This document shows, piece after piece, positions 1-6,683 of a stretch of DNA of 17,443 nucleotides. Below the pieces are notes generated by a model, which was given only the letters and a program-made list of their open reading frames with translations, searched no databases and had not been told where the DNA came from. Origin of the DNA: Bog-366 sp964501985 (GTDB taxonomy: Bacteria > Acidobacteriota > Terriglobia > UBA7540). The first letter of the stretch is position 1; the number at the start of each line of letters is the position of its first letter. The position numbers were made by a program, and so were the translations under genes. The DNA lies in contig CAZCVY010000144.1 of assembly GCA_964501985.1 (NCBI GenBank), positions 1-17,443 of the forward strand, written 5' to 3'.

Positions 1-651
1 GACTCCGACAACGGATCGGAGTTCATCAACTGGCATCTGGAGCGCTGGTGTCAACAGAGGCAGATCCAACTGACGCGGGGACGGCCGTACAAGAAGGACG
101 ATAACGCCCACATCGAACAGAAGAACTGGACCCACGTGCGCAAGCTGCTGGGGTGGGAACGCTATGATTCGCGGGCGGCCGTGGAGGCGATGAACGATCT
201 CTACCGGCAGGAACTGCGCCTGTGGCTGAACCTCTATCTCCCCTCGGTGAAGCTGGTGAAAAAGGTTCGCGTGGGATCGAAGGTACGGCGTGTCTATGAC
301 GCTCCGCAAACTCCTTTGGCGCGAGTGATGGTCTCGGCTTCGACACACTCCGATCAGATCGCGGTCCTGAAAAAACTGCGGGCGTCGCTGGATCCGTTTC
401 AGCTGGGGAAAGTGATTGAGCGGAAGATCGAGGGCATCTACGCGATGGCCAACCATAAGCATAGCCCAGAAGCGATCCAGAAGAATCGCAAGCTACCCGG
501 GCCGAAAATAAAAAGGAGTCCGCGCCCAGGCTGTGGAAAAGACGCTCGCGAGGCGAGCTTGGAAATCGCTCCGCGATTCCCACTTTCCCACAGCCACGAC
601 GACGAGCTCCCGGTTACATTCTTAATGTCTCGACGGCATCGCCCAAAGTAA
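1..651 (+). CDS. DDE transposase (rve integrase core), 5'-truncated by window edge
   Basis: The reading frame is open from base 1 and ends at TAA 649-651, giving 216 visible residues; the N-terminus lies outside the window. It opens with DSDNGSEFIN, the second catalytic Asp region of an rve/retroviral-integrase fold. About 35 residues on comes AHIEQKNWTHVRKLLG, which supplies the catalytic Glu. The first Asp would be upstream. After the core there is a basic C-terminal part (PSVKLVKKVRVGSKVRR, then a Lys/Arg-rich tail). This layout is typical of IS481-like or unclassified rve-type insertion sequences; I cannot assign the family. The last ~45 residues run into the presumed IS end and look less conserved. 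An ATG at 136 is only an internal methionine. Whether the element is intact cannot be judged. Confidence 0.85.
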   Translation, partial: DSDNGSEFINWHLERWCQQRQIQLTRGRPYKKDDNAHIEQKNWTHVRKLLGWERYDSRAAVEAMNDLYRQELRLWLNLYLPSVKLVKKVRVGSKVRRVYDAPQTPLARVMVSASTHSDQIAVLKKLRASLDPFQLGKVIERKIEGIYAMANHKHSPEAIQKNRKLPGPKIKRSPRPGCGKDAREASLEIAPRFPLSHSHDDELPVTFLMSRRHRPK

Positions 652-671
652 CATTTTTAAATGGCTTGACA
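613..671 (+). repeat. Probable IS end: repeated 13-mer and outward TTGACA
   Basis: GTTACATTCTTAA (613-625) and GTAACATTTTTAA (648-660) match at 11 of 13 positions in the same orientation, 35 bp apart. They straddle the transposase stop codon. Repeated motifs of this kind at the end of a transposase gene usually mark the transposase-binding terminus of an IS. Just beyond lies TTGACA at 666-671, a -35-like hexamer pointing outwards, but no good -10 follows at 17 bp. The other IS end is outside the window, so the boundary is not fixed. Confidence 0.5.
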
Positions 672-960
672 CGCTACCGATGACGTTTGTGAGAAAAAAC
701 CATAAGCTTGCAGTTCCCGTTTTCGTCCGTTCTTGCCATAATCATTCTGGTCATAATCACCTGACAGGATGACGGCCTGGTCGGACTCAGCCTTGATACG
801 CCGCGGCAAGTCCGGCGTAGCAAGTAGCGCCGGACTTTTAGCCCGGCATTTGCCGCCCTCAGGGGTGGCGCTACGTTGTCCGCCAATTCCTGGACGGCAC
901 GTTGCGTCAATGACAGGCTGAGGCGCCTTTCGAAGGGCGCTGGAAAAGGAAGGGCCAATC
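652..960. other. Non-coding gap between IS remnant and KASIII gene
   Basis: This gap of 309 bases holds the palindromic element at 808-874 and otherwise no gene I can support. Minus-strand reading frames here have no recognisable domain and a shadow-like Arg/Ser/Pro-rich composition. The ribosome-binding site of the next gene, AAGGAAGGG at 946-954, closes the gap. No convincing promoter hexamer pair was seen. Confidence 0.6.
808..874. repeat. Extragenic palindromic element with GTAGCGC/GCGCTAC ends
   Basis: AAGTCCGGCG (808-817) pairs perfectly with CGCCGGACTT (828-837) around a 10-nt loop, followed by TTA. A second, overlapping pair is GTAGCGCC (824-831) with GGCGCTAC (867-874), which bounds a 51-bp unit. 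The first hairpin with its short T run could terminate transcription from the transposase gene. The second pair has the same termini as the element at 4413-4510, which argues for a dispersed repeat family. Confidence 0.6.
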
Positions 961-1956
961 ATGGAGATAAAGCATTGTCGAATCGCCGGCATGGGCGCAT
1001 ACCTTCCTGAGCGAGTCGTTACCAACGACGAGTTGGGCCGTTTTCTCGGCGTCACCAACGACTGGATTGTCGACCGCTGTGGCATTCGCGAGCGCCGTTT
1101 CGCCGCCCAAGGTGAGGGCACGGCGGCGCTCGCGGTGAAGGCGATCCGCAGCGCGGTCGAGGATGCCGGGTGGAGCCTCTCGGATGTTGACTTCATCATT
1201 TTTGCGACCTTGAGCCCCGATCACTTTTTCCCGGGCTCGGGTTGCTACGCTCAGGCGATGCTGGGGCTCCCTAACATCCCGGTCATGGACGTGCGTAATC
1301 AGTGTTCCGGATTTGTTTACAGCCTGGTGGTGGCCAACGCTCTCATCGCCAGCGCCCAGTACCAGCGGGTGGTGGTCGTAGGGGCGGAAGTGCACTCGCA
1401 CTGCTTGGAAGTGCCCGAAACCAACAATGAAGTCGCGGTTCTTTTCGGCGATGGGGCGGCCGCAGTGGCACTCGAGGTGAGCGACACACCCACCATCCTG
1501 GCATCGGAGCTTCACGTGGATGGAAGGGGGGCGGACGCCCTGAAAATGGAAGTCTTCGATAACAGCCGGCATCCGTTTTTGACCGTGGAAGACATCCAAA
1601 ACCGCCGGCACATTCCGGTGATGGATGGCATTCGCGTTTTCCGGCGTGCCGTAACGGAAATGACCGCGACGGCCAAAGCGCTTTTGGCAAAGGCGGGCAA
1701 GAAAATGGAAGACCTCGACTTGGTGATCGCCCACCAAGCCAACCTGCGGATCGTGGAGATGGTGCGGCAGCGCCTGGGGCTCCCTCCCGAGAAGATGTTC
1801 AATAATATTCAGGTCCGCGGGAATACGACCGCGGCCTCCATCCCGCTCGCCATGGTAGAAGCTCGCGATGCGGGACGGCTAACGCGAGGAAACTTGCTCT
1901 TGCTGGTTACATTCGGCAGTGGCTTTACCTGGGGCGGGGCCGTGCTTCGCTACTGA
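961..1956 (+). CDS. Beta-ketoacyl-ACP synthase III (FabH/KASIII-like)
   Basis: A complete 331-residue thiolase-fold condensing enzyme, the usual KASIII length. The start is ATG 961 with AAGGAAGGG six bases upstream. The catalytic triad is visible: Cys115 in DVRNQCSGF (CAGF in E. coli FabH), His258 in AHQAN, and Asn288 in RGNTTAA. The C-terminus has the family's FGSGFTWGGAVLRY. KASIII enzymes join an acyl-CoA starter to malonyl-ACP; relatives make other C-C, C-O or C-N bonds (OleA, CerJ-type). Instead of fab genes, the neighbours are a class III aminotransferase and an SDR, so a specialised role is more likely than housekeeping fatty acid initiation. The fold and active site are sure; the substrate is unknown. 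Confidence 0.9.
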   Translation: MEIKHCRIAGMGAYLPERVVTNDELGRFLGVTNDWIVDRCGIRERRFAAQGEGTAALAVKAIRSAVEDAGWSLSDVDFIIFATLSPDHFFPGSGCYAQAMLGLPNIPVMDVRNQCSGFVYSLVVANALIASAQYQRVVVVGAEVHSHCLEVPETNNEVAVLFGDGAAAVALEVSDTPTILASELHVDGRGADALKMEVFDNSRHPFLTVEDIQNRRHIPVMDGIRVFRRAVTEMTATAKALLAKAGKKMEDLDLVIAHQANLRIVEMVRQRLGLPPEKMFNNIQVRGNTTAASIPLAMVEARDAGRLTRGNLLLLVTFGSGFTWGGAVLRY

Positions 1957-2059
1957 GCTAAAGGTCGGTTCCGGGCGCAACTGCCAGACGAACATTGGTC
2001 TTGACTTTGGGGGCGACCTCCAACCATCCTACCGGGCTTGGGTAATTTGAACTTCGCGG

Positions 2060-2110
2060 GGCGACGTCGCGTCGCCATCTTGCCGGCTCCCTTGCCGGCT
2101 GGAAGCCGGC
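2060..2110. repeat. Extragenic hairpin cluster (two 7-bp stems with 3-nt loops)
   Basis: GGCGACG (2060-2066) pairs with CGTCGCC (2070-2076) around TCG. A 12-bp tandem repeat follows, TTGCCGGCT at 2080-2088 and again at 2092-2100. The second copy forms GCCGGCT (2094-2100) with AGCCGGC (2104-2110) around GGA. The cluster sits in the 197-bp gap between the KASIII and aminotransferase genes. It looks like a REP-type element and may attenuate read-through or stabilise the upstream transcript. There is no T tract, so a classical terminator is unlikely. Confidence 0.55.
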
Positions 2111-2153
2111 GTTACGCTTGCCCGCAACGATCTACGATGGGGCGTACTTCAAC

Positions 2154-3515
2154 ATGAAACTTGATCCTCGCCGCGAGCATCTGCTCAAACACACTTTTCT
2201 GGACTTCAAACAGACATCCGAGTTCATTCAAGAGCCCTTGATCCTCGACCGGGCTGAGGGTCTTTACTATTGGGACACCGACGGCAAGCGGTACTTCGAC
2301 GCCATCGGGGGAATATTCGTCGCCACGCTCGGACATCGCCACCCTCGGTTGGTGGCCGCCTTGGAAAAGCAGTTGGCGAAGATGACCTTTGCCCCTCCGC
2401 TACACGGAATCGCCGACGTCACTTTGGACTTTGTCGAGAAAATGGGAAGCGTCACCCCCGGCAATTTGAAATACGTTAAGCCCTTTAGCGGCGGGTCGGA
2501 GGCGGTGGAATCCGCCATCAAGTTCGTGCGGCAGTACTTTAAGCAAACCGGCCATCCGGGGAAATACAAATTCATCAGCCGGTACCTCGGCTACCACGGA
2601 GGTACGGCCGGGGCGATGTCCGCCAGCGGGACGGGGGCGCGCAAAAGCAAGTTCGAGCCCCAAATGCCGGGTTTCCTGAAAGTCTTCCCACCCCTTTACT
2701 ATCGCAGCCGTTTCGAGTCGTGGCAGGAATGCAACCGCTTCTGTGCTCGCATGGTGGAAGACGTCATCGTGAACGAGGACCCGGAGACGGTAGCGGGCGT
2801 GATCGTGGAACCGGTCGGAAATACCGGCGGAATCATCACCCCCACCGACGAATATTTCCAAATCCTTCGGGAAGTCTGCACGCGCTATAACGTCATGCTG
2901 ATTTACGATGAGGTCATCACGGGGATGGGCAAGACCGGGTCAATGTTTGCGGCCCAGACATTTGGCGTCACTGCCGACCTGATTTGCTGCGGGAAGGGAC
3001 TGTCGAGCGGGATGCTGCCGATCGGGGCGATGATTGCCCGCGAGGATATGGCTGACGCTTTCTGGGGGAACGCCGAGGACAACTTGCAATTCGCCCACGG
3101 CCACACCTTTGCCGGGAACCCACTGGCCTGTGCGGTGGGAATTGCGGTGGTCGACGAGATCGTGGAAAAGAAACTCGACCAGCAAGCTCGGGAAACAGGG
3201 ATATACCTCGCCGGCAAGCTGGAGGAGCTGAAGAAATACGGTGTCGTGCGGGAAGTTCGCGGCAAAGGCATTCTGCTCGGGGTCGAACTGGTGAAGGATA
3301 CGCTGACGATGGAGCCCTTCCCAGAATTGGGCAATGCGCTCAAGCGAACGGCGATCGACAACGGTTTGATTATGCGGATCGACCCCTCGTGGTTCGCCGT
3401 GGCGCCGGCCATTAATGCCACGCGGGCCGAGATCGATGAGATGTGCGGCCTGATCGACCAATCCTTGGTGCAGGCGCTCGAATCCGTGCGAGGCGCGCGC
3501 GGTGCGACGGCCTGA
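2154..3515 (+). CDS. Class III PLP-dependent aminotransferase (omega-aminotransferase family)
   Basis: 453 residues from ATG 2154. A TTG at 2118 would add 12 residues (MPATIYDGAYFN), but it lies just after the hairpin cluster and has no Shine-Dalgarno, so ATG is preferred; the start is moderately certain. Fold type I class III marks, numbered from the ATG, are SGGSEAVESA near 112 (PLP phosphate binding), YDEVITGMGKTG with Asp252 (pyridine nitrogen contact) and CGKGLSSG with the PLP Lys281. HGHTFAGNPLACAV follows. The family moves an omega or alpha amino group between amines or amino acids and keto acids or aldehydes. The substrate cannot be read from the sequence. It ends 17 bases before the SDR start, so the two are probably cotranscribed. 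Confidence 0.88.
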   Translation: MKLDPRREHLLKHTFLDFKQTSEFIQEPLILDRAEGLYYWDTDGKRYFDAIGGIFVATLGHRHPRLVAALEKQLAKMTFAPPLHGIADVTLDFVEKMGSVTPGNLKYVKPFSGGSEAVESAIKFVRQYFKQTGHPGKYKFISRYLGYHGGTAGAMSASGTGARKSKFEPQMPGFLKVFPPLYYRSRFESWQECNRFCARMVEDVIVNEDPETVAGVIVEPVGNTGGIITPTDEYFQILREVCTRYNVMLIYDEVITGMGKTGSMFAAQTFGVTADLICCGKGLSSGMLPIGAMIAREDMADAFWGNAEDNLQFAHGHTFAGNPLACAVGIAVVDEIVEKKLDQQARETGIYLAGKLEELKKYGVVREVRGKGILLGVELVKDTLTMEPFPELGNALKRTAIDNGLIMRIDPSWFAVAPAINATRAEIDEMCGLIDQSLVQALESVRGARGATA

Positions 3516-3532
3516 GCCCTTTTGGAGGAACC

Positions 3533-4306
3533 TTGAAACTCAAAGATCGTGTTGCGGTCATTACCGGGGCGGGTTCGGGCATCGGCCGCGCCTCGGCGCT
3601 GGAGTTCGGGCGAGAAGGCGCCCGGGTGGTGGTGGCCGACATCAACAGCCCAGGGGCTGAGGAGACGGTAAAGCTCATCACCGCTCAGGGCGGCCGGGCA
3701 ATAGCGGTCCCGACGGATGTCGCCGACCCTACCTCGGTGCAGCACTTGGTCGAGGCAACGCTCCAGGCCTACGGCGAGGTTCACGTGGTCTTTAGCAACG
3801 CGGCCATCCAGGTGAACAAAACGGTGGAAGACACAACCGTGGAGGAGTGGAACCGCGAAATGGCCGTGAACGTGGGCGGCATTTTCCTGTGCTCGAAGTA
3901 TTTCCTGCCGCAGTTGCGGCGCACCAAGGGATGCATCGTCAACATGGCCTCGGTGAACGGCTTCTTCATGGAACCGATGTGCGCGGGGTATTGCGCCACC
4001 AAAGGGGCCATCATTGCCCTCACCAAGGCCATGGCCATCGACCACGGCAAGGATGGCATTCGCGTAAACTGCATCTGCCCCGGATACATCGACGCCGGTC
4101 TGGCTTGGGGCTACTTTGAAGTGCAGCCCGACCCCGCCGCGGCGCGGGTGGCCGCCGGGAAACTCCACGCCCTGTGGAGGATCGGCAAACCCGAGGAGGT
4201 CGCTCGCGTGGCCGTGTTTCTTGCCAGTGATGACGCCTCTTTCATGACCGGGTCGGCGGTGGTGGTTGACGGGGGATTCGGCTCGGGTCTTCCCCCGCAA
4301 AGCTGA
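3533..4306 (+). CDS. Short-chain dehydrogenase/reductase (classical SDR)
   Basis: 257 residues from a TTG start with GGAGG at 3524-3528, four bases upstream. The frame stays open back to 3443, but that would overlap the aminotransferase by about 70 bp, and the SDR core begins right at KLKDRVAVITGAGSGIG. Seen: the TGAGSGIG nucleotide motif at 11-18, Asp36 at the end of beta-2 (suggests NAD(H) over NADP(H)), SNAA at 88-91, and catalytic Ser140, Tyr153 and Lys157 (YCATK). ICPGYIDAGL follows, and the C-terminus carries FMTGSAVVVDGGFG, the normal FabG-like ending. It probably oxidises or reduces an alcohol/ketone in the same pathway as the upstream aminotransferase; the substrate is unknown. Confidence 0.9.
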   Translation: MKLKDRVAVITGAGSGIGRASALEFGREGARVVVADINSPGAEETVKLITAQGGRAIAVPTDVADPTSVQHLVEATLQAYGEVHVVFSNAAIQVNKTVEDTTVEEWNREMAVNVGGIFLCSKYFLPQLRRTKGCIVNMASVNGFFMEPMCAGYCATKGAIIALTKAMAIDHGKDGIRVNCICPGYIDAGLAWGYFEVQPDPAAARVAAGKLHALWRIGKPEEVARVAVFLASDDASFMTGSAVVVDGGFGSGLPPQS

Positions 4307-4412
4307 GGTCCGACGAACGGGGGAGGGTGTGAACGCATCGGCTCCAGTAAGAGTTCCTTCGAGTCGAGGCGTTGGTTCCCGCGAAGCGGAGAGTAGCCGG
4401 ACGTGCTTTTTA

Positions 4413-4510
4413 GTAGCGCGGGCGTCTCGCCCGCTGGGGCGTGGGCATCCTGCCCGCGCGCTGGCGGGATCGGGACGCTCCCGCGACAGCGGGCAAGATG
4501 CCCGCGCTAC
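4413..4510. repeat. 98-bp nested palindromic element (BIME/MITE-like)
   Basis: The element is bounded by a perfect 11-bp inverted repeat, GTAGCGCGGGC (4413-4423) and GCCCGCGCTAC (4500-4510). Inside are three tight hairpins with 3-nt loops: GCGGGCG/CGCCCGC (4418-4424/4428-4434), GGGCA/TGCCC (4443-4447/4451-4455) and GCGGGCA/TGCCCGC (4489-4495/4499-4505). It lies wholly between the SDR gene and secreted paralogue A and ends only five bases before the ribosome-binding site of the latter. It encodes nothing. It may be a dispersed extragenic repeat that also affects read-through into the downstream gene. Confidence 0.7.
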
Positions 4511-4527
4511 GGGCGAGGAGGCCAGGG

Positions 4528-6594
4528 ATGAAGCGTCTCGTTTTCTGCACCGTGTTGGGCTTTGTGCTGGTTGCGACGGCGGCGGCCCAGAAGCCGTTTC
4601 CGGTGGTTTCAACCGTCGACGCCAAAACCATTGCCGGGCGGCCGGTGCAGCTCGATTCCGACGGTAAGCTACTGCCATGGCCCATGCCGGACAACACGGG
4701 GTACTCCTATAGCTCCCACTTTCTCACCCAATGGGGCATTCTTTGGGACCAGTACAACCGGCAGCGCAATTACGACTTTTTTTGTTGTTTCGAATTCGAC
4801 CGCACCACCTTCGAGATGCAGCCGGAATGGCACTGGGCCAACTCCACGGCTTACCTTCGCGCCATGCTCGAGGGCTTCATGGAGCACCTCTATCCGTATA
4901 CGGGCAACCCCAATACCATCACCTTCCTCCAGGACTTTATCGACTACGAGCTTGAGAACGGCCTGACGCCGGAAAATTACACGTGGGCCCGCGTGCCCTA
5001 CACCTCGGCCAATCCTGGAGACCGCCGGTATACCGGGTGGAGCCATCACGGCGAGGACTTCCTTGAGCCACCCATTGTCGGCGAAGATGGCTACGCTTAC
5101 CTGCGCTTTTACGAAATGACCGGCAATACGAAGTACCTCGCGGCCGCCATCCGCTGCGCCGCCGCGCTGGTGAAGAATTACAAGACCGGCGACGCGCAAA
5201 ACTCCCCGTGGCCGGTGCGCTGCTACGCTCGCGATGGCAAGGTCGAGGGCCGCGGCATGGGTCCGTACTCCGCCAATGTGGTTGAGCCCATCATGCTGTT
5301 CGACGAATTGATTCGGCTTGACCAGGGCGACGTGGCCGCGTACCGGAAAGTACGCCAGGGCGCGTGGGAATGGCTGCAAACATATCCGATGAAGACCAAC
5401 GTATGGGTCGGTTACTTCGAAGACGTCACCCCCAGCATTGAGAACATGAACCAGGTCATCCCGCTGGAATATGCGCGCTACGTGCTGGTCAACCCGGACA
5501 AGGACCCGGAGTGGCGGGAGCACGCCCGCAAGCTGATCGAATGGGTGAAGACCACGCCCAAGTGGCCCAAGTACATCGTCCATGGCGCTACCGTGACCAC
5601 CGAGCAGGGCGACGGCAAGACGTTCTGCTGTAGTGAACCCAATGAGTGCTGCGACAGCCACACGTCGCGGCTTGCCGCAGTCGAGGCCCTGTACTACGCG
5701 CGCACGGGCGACAAGGCCTACAAAGAGGCGGCGTTCCGATCGTTCAACTGGGTAACCTACTTTCAGGGCATGCCCGCCGACGCTCATGCCCCGTGGGGCA
5801 CGCAATGGTGGTTCACCGACGAGTTTTCCGATGGCCCGCGGCGGATGATGGACGGTTTCTGGGCGGTCCCAGAGTGGGCGCCGGCGGACGAGTCCCACCT
5901 GGTCGGGTCGAGTTCGGTGGTTACTAAGATTGCCTATGGAAAAGGTTCGGTCACCTATTCGACGTTTGATGCGTCATCGACCGACGTGCTGCGCCTCAAC
6001 TTTGTGCCCGATGCGGTATCAGCCGGAGGCCACAAGCTGTCTCGCCACAATGATCTGAGCCAGGAATGCTACACCTTCGACGATGCCACGAAGGTGCTCC
6101 GCATCCGCCATGAGCGATCCCGCGACGTGGACGTGCAAGGAACTTCAACGGAACCGGTCGCTTCCATCGTGGACTTTGACAACCCGCATGTGGGGGCGAA
6201 TGTGGCGTTGCAAGGGCAGTATCCGTCCGGGGTGATCGACTGGGGTCAAGATACCTGGAAAGTTTGTGCGCCCGGTGGGCGCATGAGCACGTTATCGCTT
6301 TGCGCCGCCGACGCGAAAGCCACTCAAGCACAGTTTCGTTTCTTCTATCCTCGCATCCTGATGCGTCTCGACATCTACAATCCCCTTGAGCACGACGTCA
6401 CGCTGACGCTTCGGCCGTCGGAAATGCGGGAGCGTACATTCACCCTGAAGGCAGGTCAGTTGCAACGAATTGAAACAGGATGGGTGGATCGCGCGTCGCA
6501 AGTCAACCTGGAGTCTGAAGACCTTGCCGGCCTGCGCTTCGATAATCTAGCTTATTCGGCTTACATCTGGTCGGGTAACAACCCCGAGGATTAA
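4528..6594 (+). CDS. Secreted six-hairpin (alpha/alpha-barrel)-like protein with C-terminal beta domain, paralogue A
   Basis: 688 residues from ATG 4528, with GAGGAG seven bases upstream; the longer frame from 4441 runs through the repeat and is rejected. Residues 1-21 form a signal peptide (basic start, hydrophobic core, ATAAAQ). Residues ~55-450 are rich in aromatic-bearing helices with the periodic pattern of six-hairpin glycosidases and lyases. This part aligns with the product of the gene at 11430 through QNSPWPVR (224-231), VWVGYFED (292-299), PLEYARYVL (312-320), DPEWREHARKLIEW (326-339) and AVPEW (446-450). Residues ~455-688 look like beta-sandwich modules that B lacks. Paired cysteines occur at 86/87, 367/368 and 374/375. 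No named family recognised; a periplasmic or secreted carbohydrate-active role is inferred. Confidence 0.8.
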   Translation: MKRLVFCTVLGFVLVATAAAQKPFPVVSTVDAKTIAGRPVQLDSDGKLLPWPMPDNTGYSYSSHFLTQWGILWDQYNRQRNYDFFCCFEFDRTTFEMQPEWHWANSTAYLRAMLEGFMEHLYPYTGNPNTITFLQDFIDYELENGLTPENYTWARVPYTSANPGDRRYTGWSHHGEDFLEPPIVGEDGYAYLRFYEMTGNTKYLAAAIRCAAALVKNYKTGDAQNSPWPVRCYARDGKVEGRGMGPYSANVVEPIMLFDELIRLDQGDVAAYRKVRQGAWEWLQTYPMKTNVWVGYFEDVTPSIENMNQVIPLEYARYVLVNPDKDPEWREHARKLIEWVKTTPKWPKYIVHGATVTTEQGDGKTFCCSEPNECCDSHTSRLAAVEALYYARTGDKAYKEAAFRSFNWVTYFQGMPADAHAPWGTQWWFTDEFSDGPRRMMDGFWAVPEWAPADESHLVGSSSVVTKIAYGKGSVTYSTFDASSTDVLRLNFVPDAVSAGGHKLSRHNDLSQECYTFDDATKVLRIRHERSRDVDVQGTSTEPVASIVDFDNPHVGANVALQGQYPSGVIDWGQDTWKVCAPGGRMSTLSLCAADAKATQAQFRFFYPRILMRLDIYNPLEHDVTLTLRPSEMRERTFTLKAGQLQRIETGWVDRASQVNLESEDLAGLRFDNLAYSAYIWSGNNPED

Positions 6595-6619
6595 GCAAGA
6601 TCAGTTATGCAGAAGGGAG

Positions 6620-6661
6620 AAGCCCCGTTAACCACGACACGCCGCGCCGCCTGCGGGGCTT
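6620..6661. terminator. Possible bidirectional terminator between convergent genes
   Basis: AAGCCCCG (6620-6627) and CGGGGCTT (6654-6661) are perfect inverted repeats around a 26-nt GC-rich loop, in the 89-bp gap between two convergent stop codons. The position suits a shared terminator. The T runs on both sides are short and the loop is long, so strength is doubtful. Confidence 0.4.
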
Positions 6662-6683
6662 TGGGCGCCAAGTCGAGCCTGCC

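Noticed and set aside
613..660. CRISPR-like repeat-spacer pair
   Set aside because: There are only two imperfect 13-mers, partly inside the transposase frame, which fits an IS terminus better.
666..706. TTGACA near the IS end as a promoter for the KASIII gene
   Set aside because: No -10 at 16-19 bp; the nearest CATAAG is about 29 bp away, and the KASIII gene starts some 290 bp further on beyond a hairpin.
657..1199. Minus-strand frames in the gap before the KASIII gene
   Set aside because: They cross the palindromic repeat and run into the KASIII gene; no conserved features.
907..1737. 276-codon minus-strand frame
   Set aside because: It is antisense to the KASIII gene, whose triad is complete; no domain and no RBS.
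2903..4678. 591-codon open frame on the minus strand
   Set aside because: It is antisense to the aminotransferase, the SDR and the palindromic element. It is Arg/Pro/Ser-rich with no domain and no RBS; the plus-strand genes have intact catalytic motifs.
4669..5898. 409-codon minus-strand frame
   Set aside because: It is a shadow of secreted paralogue A, with Val/Gly/Arg-biased composition and no recognisable motif.
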